From Desulfovibrio ferrophilus (GTDB taxonomy: Bacteria; Desulfobacterota; Desulfovibrionia; Desulfovibrionales; Desulfovibrionaceae): a DNA stretch of 64,000 nucleotides. The notes under the pieces are model-generated. The model worked only from the letters and a program-made list of their open reading frames with translations. It had not been told where the DNA came from and did not search any database. Below, piece after piece: positions 55,502-63,696 of this stretch. The stretch is from the NCBI RefSeq assembly GCF_003966735.1, contig NZ_AP017378.1:2004905-2068904 (forward strand). Reading direction: 5' to 3'. Position numbers and translations under genes: made by a program. Within the stretch, counting starts at the first letter, position 1. Every line of letters starts with the position of its first letter.

Positions 55502-56497
55502 ATGGATTATCCCTCTTTCTTCAGGGGCCGCAGGCTCCGCAAGACCCAAAACCTCCGGGACATCGTCCGCGAAAACGTGGTCCGGTCCGAAGACCTGATC
55601 ATGCCTTATTTCGTGGTCGAAACCGATGACCCCGATTTCAGGAAACCCATCAGCGCCATGCCCGGCCAGTTCCAGCTTTCGCTGGATCAGCTGGAAAAGC
55701 AGGTTGCCGAAGGTGTTGCTCTGGGCATGCATTCGGTCATCCTGTTCGGCATCCCTGCCAAGAAGGACTACAAGGGCTCAGGGGCCTATGCCGGAGATGG
55801 CATTGTCCAACAGGCCACCCGCCGTCTGAAGAAGGCCTTCCCCGAACTGATCGTCATCACCGACACCTGCCTGTGCGAATTTACGGACCATGGTCACTGC
55901 GGGCTGGTCAAACAGGGCGACACCACCGGTGAAGTCCATAACGACCCCACCCTGAAACTGCTGGCCAAAACCGCCGTCTCCCAAGCCGAGGCCGGGGCGG
56001 ACATGGTCGCTCCGTCCGACATGATGGATGGACGAGTGGCTGCCATGCGCCAGGCTCTGGATGCCAACGGCTACGCCCATGTGCCCATCATGTCCTACGC
56101 GGTCAAATACGCGTCCGCATTCTACGGACCCTTCCGCGAGGCTGCCGAGTCCACTCCACAATTCGGGGACCGCAAGACCTATCAGATGGACCCGGCCAAT
56201 GGTCGCGAAGCAATGCGCGAAGCCATGGCCGACATCGATGAAGGTGCGGACATCCTCATCGTCAAACCGGGCATGCCCTATCTGGACATCGTGCGCACCC
56301 TGCACGAATCCTTTGATCTGCCCGTAGCGGCCTATCAGGTCAGTGGCGAGTACTCCATGATAAAGGCAGCGGCAGACAATGGCTGGATCGACGGCACCGC
56401 CGTTATGATGGAATCCCTGACCGCCTTCAAGCGCGCCGGGGCCAAGCTGATCATCACCTATTTCACCGAAGACTTCCTGCGGTTGCAGAGCAAATAA
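55502..56497 (+). CDS. hemB: Porphobilinogen synthase (5-aminolevulinate dehydratase)
   Basis: 331 residues from the ATG at 55502 with GGGAG upstream. The zinc-type active site DTCLCEFTDHGHCGL is present, with Schiff-base Lys segments SYAVKYASAFYGPFR and ILIVKPGMPYLDIV. It joins two 5-aminolevulinate molecules to porphobilinogen, the first common step to siroheme and thus to heme in this organism. ahbD starts one base after its stop. Confidence 0.97.
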   Translation: MDYPSFFRGRRLRKTQNLRDIVRENVVRSEDLIMPYFVVETDDPDFRKPISAMPGQFQLSLDQLEKQVAEGVALGMHSVILFGIPAKKDYKGSGAYAGDGIVQQATRRLKKAFPELIVITDTCLCEFTDHGHCGLVKQGDTTGEVHNDPTLKLLAKTAVSQAEAGADMVAPSDMMDGRVAAMRQALDANGYAHVPIMSYAVKYASAFYGPFREAAESTPQFGDRKTYQMDPANGREAMREAMADIDEGADILIVKPGMPYLDIVRTLHESFDLPVAAYQVSGEYSMIKAAADNGWIDGTAVMMESLTAFKRAGAKLIITYFTEDFLRLQSK

Positions 56498-56498
56498 C

Positions 56499-57701
56499 AT
56501 GAGCAAAAACAAAGACTGTTTCGAGCATCCCGGTGCGACCTCCGCTGGTCATCCCGGCGGACATCCCCACGGCAAGGGCGGGCATCCTGGCGGGCACCCC
56601 GGTGGCTGCCCTCACGGTCACTCCAAGAGTGAAGACGGAACCCCCGAACTGCGGCTCATTGCCTGGGAGATCACCCGTTCCTGCAACCTGGCCTGCAAGC
56701 ATTGCCGCGCCGAAGCACACGAGGAGCCCTATCCCGGCGAATTCGACACTGAAGAGGCCAAGGGTCTGATCGACGATTTCGCCAAGGCCGGGAACCCCAT
56801 TCTGATCTTTACCGGTGGCGAGCCCATGCTGCGCAAGGACTGGCCCATTCTGGTGGAATACGCCACCTCCAAGGGGCTGCGTTGCGTCATGAGCCCCAAC
56901 GGCACGCTCCTCACTCCCGAGACTGCTGCGACCATGAAGGAAGTGGGCGTCCAGCGCGTCTCCATCTCCATCGATGGGCCGGACGCCGAGTCCCACGATG
57001 AATTCCGTGGCGTAAAGGGTGCCTTCGAAGCCAGCATGCGCGGCATCGAATACCTGAAACAGGCCGGAATGGAATTCCAGATCAACACCACCGTGACCCG
57101 GGGCAACCTGGGCATGTTCAAAGACATCTTCAAGCTCTGCGAAGAGCTTGGCGCTGCCGCATGGCACATCTTCCTGCTGGTCCCCACCGGACGCGGAGCC
57201 AACCTTGGCGCCGAGGTCATCACCGCCGAGGATTACGAAGACGTCCTGAACTGGTTCTACGATTTCCAGAAGACCACGGATATGCAGCTCAAGGCGACTT
57301 GTGCACCGCATTACCACCGCATCCTGCGCCAGCGCGCCAAGGAAGACGGTATCCCCGTGACCTTCGAAAACTTCGGGCTGGACGCCGTATCCCGCGGCTG
57401 TCTGGGTGGCGTGGGCTTCTGCTTCGTATCGCACACTGGCCAGGTGCAGCCCTGCGGCTACCTGGTCAAGGACTGCGGCAACGTACGCGACACCCCGTTC
57501 CCGGAAATCTGGAAGAACTCCAAAGTCTTCAATCAGTTCCGCAACCAGGAAGAGTTCGACGGCAAATGTGGCGTGTGCGAGTACCACAAGGTCTGCGCCG
57601 GTTGCCGTGCCCGAGCCTTCACCATGGACAACAATCACATGGGCGAAGAGCCGCTGTGCTCCTACATTCCCGTGAAAATGCGCAACAAAGAGAAAAAGTA
57701 A
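56499..57701 (+). CDS. ahbD: Radical SAM heme synthase AhbD with His/Gly-rich N-terminus
   Basis: 400 residues. Radical SAM motif CNLACKHC is at 62-69; FTGGEPMLRK follows, and a C-terminal auxiliary-cluster region has CGVCEYHKVCAGCRARAF. AhbD converts Fe-coproporphyrin III to heme b by oxidative decarboxylation of two propionates. Residues 17-42 are a His/Gly/Pro-rich stretch with nine His (GHPGGHPHGKGGHPGG and on), a possible metal-binding tail not needed for the fold. The next gene overlaps its stop (TAATG). Confidence 0.92.
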   Translation: MSKNKDCFEHPGATSAGHPGGHPHGKGGHPGGHPGGCPHGHSKSEDGTPELRLIAWEITRSCNLACKHCRAEAHEEPYPGEFDTEEAKGLIDDFAKAGNPILIFTGGEPMLRKDWPILVEYATSKGLRCVMSPNGTLLTPETAATMKEVGVQRVSISIDGPDAESHDEFRGVKGAFEASMRGIEYLKQAGMEFQINTTVTRGNLGMFKDIFKLCEELGAAAWHIFLLVPTGRGANLGAEVITAEDYEDVLNWFYDFQKTTDMQLKATCAPHYHRILRQRAKEDGIPVTFENFGLDAVSRGCLGGVGFCFVSHTGQVQPCGYLVKDCGNVRDTPFPEIWKNSKVFNQFRNQEEFDGKCGVCEYHKVCAGCRARAFTMDNNHMGEEPLCSYIPVKMRNKEKK

Positions 57702-58165
57702 TGGATGATCTGGACCGCAAGATTCTGGGCGTGATTCAATCCGGATTCCCCCTTGAAGCCCGGCCTTATGCCGTGATGGGTAAGGATCTGGGACTGACCG
57801 AGACCGAGGTGCTGGCACGTGTGCGTGCCCTCAAGGAATCCGGCGTAATCCGCCGCATCGGGGCAAACTTTCAGTCCGGCAAGCTGGGCTGGCACTCCAC
57901 CCTGTGCGCCGCCAAGGTCCCGGACGAAGCCTTTGACGATTTCGTGGCCGTGGTCAATGCCCACCCCGGCGTGACCCACAACTACCTGCGCGATCATGAA
58001 TTCAACGTCTGGTTCACCTTTATCGGTGAAACCCCGGAAATCGCACAACAGACCCTGAAGGACATCACTGCCGAAACAGGCATCGACATCCTCTATCTGC
58101 CAGCCACCAAGCTGTTCAAGATCAAGGTTGATTTTGACATGAACAAGAATGGGAAAGAGTCATGA
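57701..58165 (+). CDS. ahbB: Siroheme decarboxylase subunit (AhbB/AhbA type)
   Basis: 154 residues from the ATG that overlaps the ahbD stop. It has an AsnC/Lrp-like winged helix (MDDLDRKILGVIQSG, GLTETEVLARVRALKESGVIRRIGANF) and a ligand-binding RAM-like half (HPGVTHNYLRDHEFNVWFTF). AhbA and AhbB form a heterodimer that removes two carboxyls from siroheme. Only one subunit is present here; the choice of B over A rests on family resemblance, and the other subunit should be elsewhere. Confidence 0.8.
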   Translation: MDDLDRKILGVIQSGFPLEARPYAVMGKDLGLTETEVLARVRALKESGVIRRIGANFQSGKLGWHSTLCAAKVPDEAFDDFVAVVNAHPGVTHNYLRDHEFNVWFTFIGETPEIAQQTLKDITAETGIDILYLPATKLFKIKVDFDMNKNGKES

Positions 58166-58827
58166 GCCGCGAATTCATTTTATCGCCCTCGCTGCTGTCC
58201 TGCGACTTCGGACGCATGGCCGAGGAGTTGGAAGCACTGGAAGCCGCCGACCTGAAGTGGGTGCATTGGGATGTCATGGATGGCCGATTCGTGCCCAACA
58301 TCACCCTCGGCCCGCCGATCATCGGCGCCCTGCGCAAGACCTCCAAACTCTACTTCGATGTGCATCTTATGATCGAGGAACCCGAGCGCTATGTGGAGGA
58401 ATTTGCCAAGGCCGGAGCGGACATGATCGTGGTCCATGCCGAGGCCACCAACCATCTGGAGCGTATTTGCGCCCAGATCAAGGATCTGGGCAAGGACGTT
58501 GGCGTGGCGCTGAACCCCGCGACCCCTGTGGAAAACATCCGCTACCTGATTCCGCAGCTGGATATGGCGTTGATCATGAGCGTGAACCCCGGCTTCGGCG
58601 GTCAGGGCTTCATCCCCTTCTCGCTGGACAAGATCAAGGAACTCGCCGCCCTGCGCGACGAGCTAAACCCCGAGATGCTGATCCAGGTGGACGGCGGCTG
58701 CACCCCGGAAAATACTCCGGAGCTGGTCGCTGCCGGTGCCGATTGTCTGGTCTCAGGCTCGGCGTTCTTCAAGTTCCCGCCGCTGAAGGAACGCCATCAG
58801 GTGTTCAAGGACGCCGCCAAGGCGTAA
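58162..58827 (+). CDS. rpe: Ribulose-phosphate 3-epimerase
   Basis: 221 residues. TIM-barrel motifs are LSPSLLSCDFGRMAEE, HWDVMDGRFVPNITLG, DVHLMIEEPE, MSVNPGFGGQGFIP and DGGCTPENTPELVAAGAD. It interconverts ribulose 5-phosphate and xylulose 5-phosphate. Its ATG overlaps the ahbB stop by four bases, so it is expressed with the heme genes although it has no role in heme synthesis. Confidence 0.96.
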   Translation: MSREFILSPSLLSCDFGRMAEELEALEAADLKWVHWDVMDGRFVPNITLGPPIIGALRKTSKLYFDVHLMIEEPERYVEEFAKAGADMIVVHAEATNHLERICAQIKDLGKDVGVALNPATPVENIRYLIPQLDMALIMSVNPGFGGQGFIPFSLDKIKELAALRDELNPEMLIQVDGGCTPENTPELVAAGADCLVSGSAFFKFPPLKERHQVFKDAAKA

Positions 58828-58894
58828 ATGCTTCTTGGGGAAGGCTCCATTTAAAAAAGGTCGCCCTTCCCCAACCCCCATACTCCCAAAATCA

Positions 58895-58936
58895 AAACCG
58901 CCCGTCCGTATATTACACGGACGGGCGATTTTCTTT
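58895..58936. terminator. Bidirectional terminator after rpe
   Basis: The perfect 10-bp stem CGCCCGTCCG/CGGACGGGCG has T-rich flanks on both strands and lies between convergent genes. Confidence 0.88.
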
Positions 58937-58960
58937 CTCATCAGGGAAATGCAGAGAGGC

Positions 58961-60592
58961 TTACCCTTCTTCCGGGGGGTCGGAACAAATCACACAGTTG
59001 TTCTTACCTCGGGCCTTAGCCCGATACATGGCCGAGTCCGCACGTTTCAAAAGTTCATCGGAATCTTCCGCGTGGTCCGGATAAACCGCGCCCCCCACAC
59101 TGCCACCGATATGCGCGGTCCCGGAAGGTAGAGCAATGGGCTCGCCCAGGCTTTCGACGATCTTCTGCCCGGCCCGGCGCGCTCCTTCTATCCCGTCGAT
59201 TTCAAACAGAATCACAGCGAACTCGTCACCGCCCAACCGCGCCACGGTATCAGATTTGCGGGACGAAGCTTGCAGGATCTCACCCACCCGAATCAGCAAC
59301 GCATCCCCGGCCTGATGCCCCAAGGTATCGTTGACCTGCTTGAAGCCGTCCAAATCGATGTACAGTACCCCCATCTTGCGCCCATAGCGCGAGGCATGAT
59401 TGAGACTTATCTCCAGACGATCGAAAAACAACTTGCGGTTAGGCAGACTGGTCAGAGGGTCATACAGAGCCATCTTCACCAGCCGAGCCTGATACAAACG
59501 ACGGCGAGTAACTGCCACTGCCAGAGCCCAGGCCCCCAGAGAAACCATCAGGAAAAGTGCCGCACCAAAAAGAAACAACTGCCCTATGAGAGAATTACGA
59601 TGGGCTTTCAGCATCTTTGGTGCGATGCGTGAAACCAGGACCCAGAAGTATTCCGCCTCGGGCCCTTTCTTCGGCTCGGTCAAGGCCTGGGCCACCGTGT
59701 GCCTGCCCATGACCTCGCGAAGAGGATAAATCCGCCTGAAGCTGAACAGGCCATTCCCGGTCTGGAACTGTCCCTCGTCCTGTCCCTGCATGCGCTCCCA
59801 TTCCTGAGTGAACATACGGGCGAAGCTTGCGCTCACGCGCTCGCTGAGCATGAAGCCCCATTCCAATTCCTTGTCCTGACAGAGCATCCAATATCCGTTC
59901 TGATTCAGGAGCATGGGTTCACCGTTGGAAGTCCGGCTCACGCTCTCGATCTTGTCCAACAAATTTCTGGCCAGATAGTTCAGGATGACCACGCCCTGCT
60001 TCTTGCCCAACGAGTCAAAAACAGGAGTACCGAAACGGATCATCGGCTTATAGGGCTGTTCTACCACGCCGCTTTCAACATTGAGATCCAAAGGGGAGAC
60101 ACTGATTCCGGACTTTCCCATGTCCATGGCGTTCTTGAAATAATAACGATCAGACTTATTCTGGAGGCTCTCAAGGGAAACAACACCAGCCATGTCCCCA
60201 TCGAAATTGACCCGCACCCGTTCCATGCCGCTGGCGTCGATGAATCGAATCTGATCATATACGCCCTTGATCCGGGCCAGATCAATAAATTCCTTCTGAA
60301 CCTTAACCCGGTCGGCAAACGAATTGGACATCAGAAAATCATCAAGCTCGTTCTGGTTCGACAAAAACAACAGGTCCGCGGTCACGTGATCAAATTCGTT
60401 CTCCAGTGCCAGCCCTTGCAATTCCATGAGGCCCCATTCCTTGATCTCCACGTCGTGCAGAAAGGAATCGATCTCAGACCGATAGAAAACGGCCACTAAG
60501 CCGCCCAGAACAGACCCAAAAATCAGAAACAAGACGAAAAATAGAGTCATCGCCTTGCGCGTAACTCGTTCGCTGTCCGTCTTCATGTTCAT
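58961..60592 (-). CDS. Membrane diguanylate cyclase with Cache-like periplasmic domain
   Basis: 543 residues from the ATG at 60592 (GGGAG upstream). A membrane helix (about 15-38), a periplasmic region of about 290 residues with Cache-like motifs (YDQIRFIDASGMERVRVNFDG, DRYYFKNAM, FGTPVFDSLGKKQGVVILN), a second helix (about 335-360) and a GGDEF domain (RLGGDEF near 450). RKSD, five residues before GGDEF, is a product-inhibition site (RxxD). It should be an active, feedback-inhibited cyclase. Confidence 0.93.
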   Translation of the reverse strand: MNMKTDSERVTRKAMTLFFVLFLIFGSVLGGLVAVFYRSEIDSFLHDVEIKEWGLMELQGLALENEFDHVTADLLFLSNQNELDDFLMSNSFADRVKVQKEFIDLARIKGVYDQIRFIDASGMERVRVNFDGDMAGVVSLESLQNKSDRYYFKNAMDMGKSGISVSPLDLNVESGVVEQPYKPMIRFGTPVFDSLGKKQGVVILNYLARNLLDKIESVSRTSNGEPMLLNQNGYWMLCQDKELEWGFMLSERVSASFARMFTQEWERMQGQDEGQFQTGNGLFSFRRIYPLREVMGRHTVAQALTEPKKGPEAEYFWVLVSRIAPKMLKAHRNSLIGQLFLFGAALFLMVSLGAWALAVAVTRRRLYQARLVKMALYDPLTSLPNRKLFFDRLEISLNHASRYGRKMGVLYIDLDGFKQVNDTLGHQAGDALLIRVGEILQASSRKSDTVARLGGDEFAVILFEIDGIEGARRAGQKIVESLGEPIALPSGTAHIGGSVGGAVYPDHAEDSDELLKRADSAMYRAKARGKNNCVICSDPPEEG

Positions 60593-60742
60593 ACAGCCAT
60601 CTCCCATCCGCAGGTGCGTTGGCGCCAATTTTGATCACTGGACCATATTATAGAACACAAATCCGCCACATTGTCACAGTCGCGCAATCTGTTAGTGAAT
60701 CATATTTTTTTCAGAGGTGTTGAAAAGACAAGTCACTCAGGA

Positions 60743-61657
60743 TTAGATCGCCAAGTCCATACGCTGCTCGGTAAGTGTTATTCCCCCCATCTTGCCAGGC
60801 TTTATCTCGGTCAGCTCAAAACCAAAGGATTGATACAGCCGGATGGCGGGTAACAGGGAATCGATGGTCCACAAGAAAATGCCCTTGTAGCCCTGCTCGC
60901 GGCTGAAGGTCACGGCCTGATCAACCAGTTTGCGCCCCAACCCGAGCCCCCGAGCCTGCGGGTCCACGATCAGCCAGCGCAGTTGAGCCATCTCGCCCTC
61001 ACTCTCAACAATACCGATACTGCCAAGCACTTGACCGCTTTGCTCGGCAACCCAAAGACCACTTTTCGGGCTTGCCTTGCGCGCAAACTCGGCCAGTCCA
61101 AGTAAGACGTATTTCTCGAATTCCTCGTTGAATCCGTGCGAATCCCGGTAGAGTTCACCGTGACGCTGAACAACCCAGCCCATATCACCAGAGCGGGCGG
61201 TGCGCACTACGACCTCGCCCTCGGAACTTGGCCACGCTCCAGCTCCAAGCAGCGCCTCGACCTCGCCCATTGCCTGCGCCAGCCGCTTGCGTCCGGCAGC
61301 TCCCAACGACGAAAGCAAGCCCTCGGCCTGCCGGCTGGACATTAAGTCCAGCTCCTTCATCACGCGAAGCCCTTGAGGGGTCAGATTGAGGGGAATGGCC
61401 CTGCGCCCAGCGTGGGTTTCCTTCTTCAGCACAAGGCCCTGCCTGCACAGACCGGCAATCACCCGGCTGAGTTGCCCCCGGTCCATGTCCAAAAGCCGCA
61501 TCAGATCGGCGGATGACAGCCCCGGCTGCTGCCACAGCTCATAGAGAATGCGGGCCTCGACCAGCGTCTGCCCGCTGCCCATTAAACGGGGGCTGAACAA
61601 TCCAAGTATGCGGGTATAAAATCGGTTGAACCGTCGGAATGCTTCGATCTCTTTCAT
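60743..61657 (-). CDS. MarR-type regulator fused to GNAT acetyltransferase
   Basis: 304 residues. Residues 1-140 are a MarR winged helix (EARILYELWQQPGLSSADLM, DRGQLSRVIAGLCRQGLVLK). Residues about 148-304 are a GNAT domain with the acetyl-CoA loop ARGLGLGRKLVDQA and the closing YQSFGFELTE. Such fusions are widespread; their acetyl acceptors are mostly unknown. A palindrome overlapping the -10 box suggests it represses itself. Confidence 0.9.
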   Translation of the reverse strand: MKEIEAFRRFNRFYTRILGLFSPRLMGSGQTLVEARILYELWQQPGLSSADLMRLLDMDRGQLSRVIAGLCRQGLVLKKETHAGRRAIPLNLTPQGLRVMKELDLMSSRQAEGLLSSLGAAGRKRLAQAMGEVEALLGAGAWPSSEGEVVVRTARSGDMGWVVQRHGELYRDSHGFNEEFEKYVLLGLAEFARKASPKSGLWVAEQSGQVLGSIGIVESEGEMAQLRWLIVDPQARGLGLGRKLVDQAVTFSREQGYKGIFLWTIDSLLPAIRLYQSFGFELTEIKPGKMGGITLTEQRMDLAI

Positions 61658-61675
61658 GATGAGCAGAATAATTCC

Positions 61676-61694
61676 ATTATATTGACTATGTCAA
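61676..61694 (-). promoter_or_regulatory. Promoter and putative MarR operator
   Basis: TATAAT on the minus strand (61676-61681) is overlapped at its edge by the perfect palindrome TTGACTATGTCAA (61682-61694), which lies between the -35 and -10 positions, a usual place for MarR operators. Confidence 0.55.
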
Positions 61695-61758
61695 CATACA
61701 AGAGAAAACCAACCCCGCATGAGCGAGTTCAGGCTCAGCGGGGTTGATAAAAAACGGG

Positions 61759-62262
61759 CTATGCGCCGTGGCGATTATTTTCGCGCTTCCATTCCGAAAC
61801 AACGGAACGGACCTCGGCGATATTGGGGGCATCAACCTTGAAGTGCTCGGCAAAGACATGCAGCGTGGTGGCCCCGCGCGGGGAGAACAAGCCCTTCACC
61901 CGGCACCACAACGGGTCCAGAGCCTTCACGAAATCATCCAGCATGGTGTTGGCGATGGTCTCCATGAAGGACTGGTGGTTGCGGTAGGCAAACATATACA
62001 GCTTGAAGCTCTTGGATTCCACAATGCGCTGGTCTGGAACGTATTCCATGATGATGGTCCCGAAGTCGGGCTGACCGGTCATGGGACAGAGCGACGTGTA
62101 CTCCGGGAACTCCACGTTCACGATATAGGGCCGCCCCGGGAAGTTATTGGGGAAGGTCTCCAGAATTCCGGAATGCGGGCCTTCGAGCTGATATTCGGTC
62201 TGCCCGCCCTGGCCCAGGGTCTTGAGGTGGTTGGTCTTGTCCTGGCTTTTGGTGGTGCCCAT
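61759..62262 (-). CDS. queF: NADPH-dependent 7-cyano-7-deazaguanine reductase
   Basis: 167 residues, taking the ATG at 62262 because GGAGG precedes it by five bases. Catalytic Cys59 and Asp66 are in YTSLCPMTGQPDFG, and the binding motif ESKSFKLYMFAYRNH is present. It reduces preQ0 to preQ1 in queuosine synthesis. It is divergent from the queuosine-precursor transporter. Confidence 0.95.
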   Translation of the reverse strand: MGTTKSQDKTNHLKTLGQGGQTEYQLEGPHSGILETFPNNFPGRPYIVNVEFPEYTSLCPMTGQPDFGTIIMEYVPDQRIVESKSFKLYMFAYRNHQSFMETIANTMLDDFVKALDPLWCRVKGLFSPRGATTLHVFAEHFKVDAPNIAEVRSVVSEWKRENNRHGA

Positions 62263-62430
62263 TGAGTCCTCCATAGGTCATTAATTCTGGCGCGTCACTT
62301 TGACTTCCGCGCCCGACAATGGCAAGCCCCTTTTTCCGAATCGTTTTCGCCGCCAGGGACTGCTTTTCCCTCCAGCGGCAGGGCGCCAATGCCCACCCTT
62401 ACGGACTGTATATCCCGAGGAGCTAGAAAA

Positions 62431-63060
62431 ATGGAATCTTTTGATCGCAGGGCCTACACCCTGCTCGTCAGCCTGTTCATCGGTGGACTCGTTGTCGCCG
62501 CCCTGATCTCCAGCAAAATCATCACCGTATTTGGCATGGCAGTACCAGCCGGAGTGCTGGCCTACTCCCTGACCTTCGCCGCGTCCGACGTCATCGGCGA
62601 AGTCTGGGGCAAGGAGCGCGCCGGAGAGGCAGTCTTTTGCGGATTCGCCACGCTGGTCATGACCTCGGCGTTGGCCTGGTTGGCCGTATCCTGGCCGGGG
62701 GCCGTGTTCTGGACCAATCAGGAGGCCTTTGCAAGCGTCATCGGCAACACCCCGCGCATCGTGGCCGCGTCGCTCATTGCCTACGCGGTGAGCCAGAAGC
62801 ATGACATATGGCTGTTTCACCTCCTGCGCCAGCGCACGAAAGGCCGCCATCTCTGGCTGCGCAACAACCTCTCCACCATGGCCTCGCAGCTCATTGACTC
62901 AACCATCTTCGTGACCATCGCCTTTTGGGGCATCCTGCCCGTGGGCGAGGTCATCCTGGGCCAATGGCTGGTCAAGCTGATGATCGCCGCCATCGACACT
63001 CCGCTGGTGTACGCCGCTGTCCAGGCCTTGCGCGGCAAAACTCTCCCGGCGACAGCCTAG
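62431..63060 (+). CDS. Queuosine precursor transporter (YhhQ family)
   Basis: 209 residues from the ATG at 62431 (GAGGAG upstream). It has about six membrane helices and the family segments LVVAALISSKIITVFG, YSLTFAASDVIGEVWGKERA and RNNLSTMASQLIDSTIFVTIAFWG. YhhQ takes up preQ0/preQ1. Paired with divergent queF, it suggests that the cell can scavenge precursor. I see no preQ1 riboswitch in the 168-base spacer; only a GGCGCG/CGCGCC inverted repeat near 62289-62313. Confidence 0.9.
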   Translation: MESFDRRAYTLLVSLFIGGLVVAALISSKIITVFGMAVPAGVLAYSLTFAASDVIGEVWGKERAGEAVFCGFATLVMTSALAWLAVSWPGAVFWTNQEAFASVIGNTPRIVAASLIAYAVSQKHDIWLFHLLRQRTKGRHLWLRNNLSTMASQLIDSTIFVTIAFWGILPVGEVILGQWLVKLMIAAIDTPLVYAAVQALRGKTLPATA

Positions 63061-63082
63061 CCCCATATCGTCCTATCAAGTC

Positions 63083-63116
63083 AAAACGCCTGGCACCGCA
63101 AGGAGCCAGGCGTTTT
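63083..63116. terminator. Bidirectional terminator after the YhhQ-family gene
   Basis: The perfect stem AAAACGCCTGGC/GCCAGGCGTTTT lies between convergent genes. Confidence 0.9.
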
Positions 63117-63147
63117 CCTGTTGCCGTGGGAACGAGGGCGAAGAGGT

Positions 63148-63606
63148 CTAGCGAACAGCTTTAGCCGCTTTCAGAAATTCTCGACGCGGCACTGCGGATA
63201 TCCCAACCTGAACTGCCCCATACCCCTTACAGGCCACGCCAGCATCAAGACAGTTCACCCGGCGCATGAAGTGAATACCATTGGGATCCAGTCCGGCGCA
63301 GAAGCGTTCATTCATCAGCCCCAGTGGCAAGGCCAATTGGCTGATCAGATACACGCACATCCGCTGCGGACAACGCTTGGCGATAAAATTACCCGCCACA
63401 TCAAGGACGAACTGATCTCCAACGTTGTAGCCGGAATTGCAATTGGCGGATTCCAGGACCTCGACGACGATGAGGTACTGACCACTGGCCTCGGCAAGCG
63501 CTTCGATAAAACGAGCCCGGGGTTCGTCTGCAGCCACCATCGCGGCTTCGTCCGAATTGTATTCCAGGTATTTGTTGAACCGCTCAAGAATCTCTTCCCT
63601 GCCCAT
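63148..63606 (-). CDS. TIGR04076-like small Cys-containing protein
   Basis: 152 residues. The C-terminal 105 residues fit the TIGR04076 pattern: VEVLESANCNSGYNVGDQFV, RCPQRMCVYLISQLALPLG, and a late CLDAGVACKGYGAVQVGISAV. The N-terminal 40 residues are an extra helical segment. The family is widespread in anaerobes and of unknown function. Several conserved Cys could bind metal. Confidence 0.65.
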   Translation of the reverse strand: MGREEILERFNKYLEYNSDEAAMVAADEPRARFIEALAEASGQYLIVVEVLESANCNSGYNVGDQFVLDVAGNFIAKRCPQRMCVYLISQLALPLGLMNERFCAGLDPNGIHFMRRVNCLDAGVACKGYGAVQVGISAVPRREFLKAAKAVR

Positions 63607-63696
63607 GACATCGCCCCCAGTGCATCATTGGAATGGATTATCCCAACCCAACGCTGCCTATCCGGGTACCAAACGGCAGGCAATGAGACAACTGGC

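Noticed and set aside
57161-57700. Upstream extension of the ahbB frame inside ahbD, giving a 334-codon frame.
   Set aside because: It overlaps the AhbD C-terminal cluster motif; the family start is the ATG at 57701.
58149-59084. A 311-codon plus frame across rpe and the following terminator.
   Set aside because: It reads through rpe in the wrong frame and through the bidirectional terminator; no recognisable sequence.
62263-62430. A preQ1 riboswitch between queF and the transporter gene.
   Set aside because: No small hairpin with the preQ1-I loop and A-rich tail, nor a preQ1-II/III pattern, could be found on either strand.
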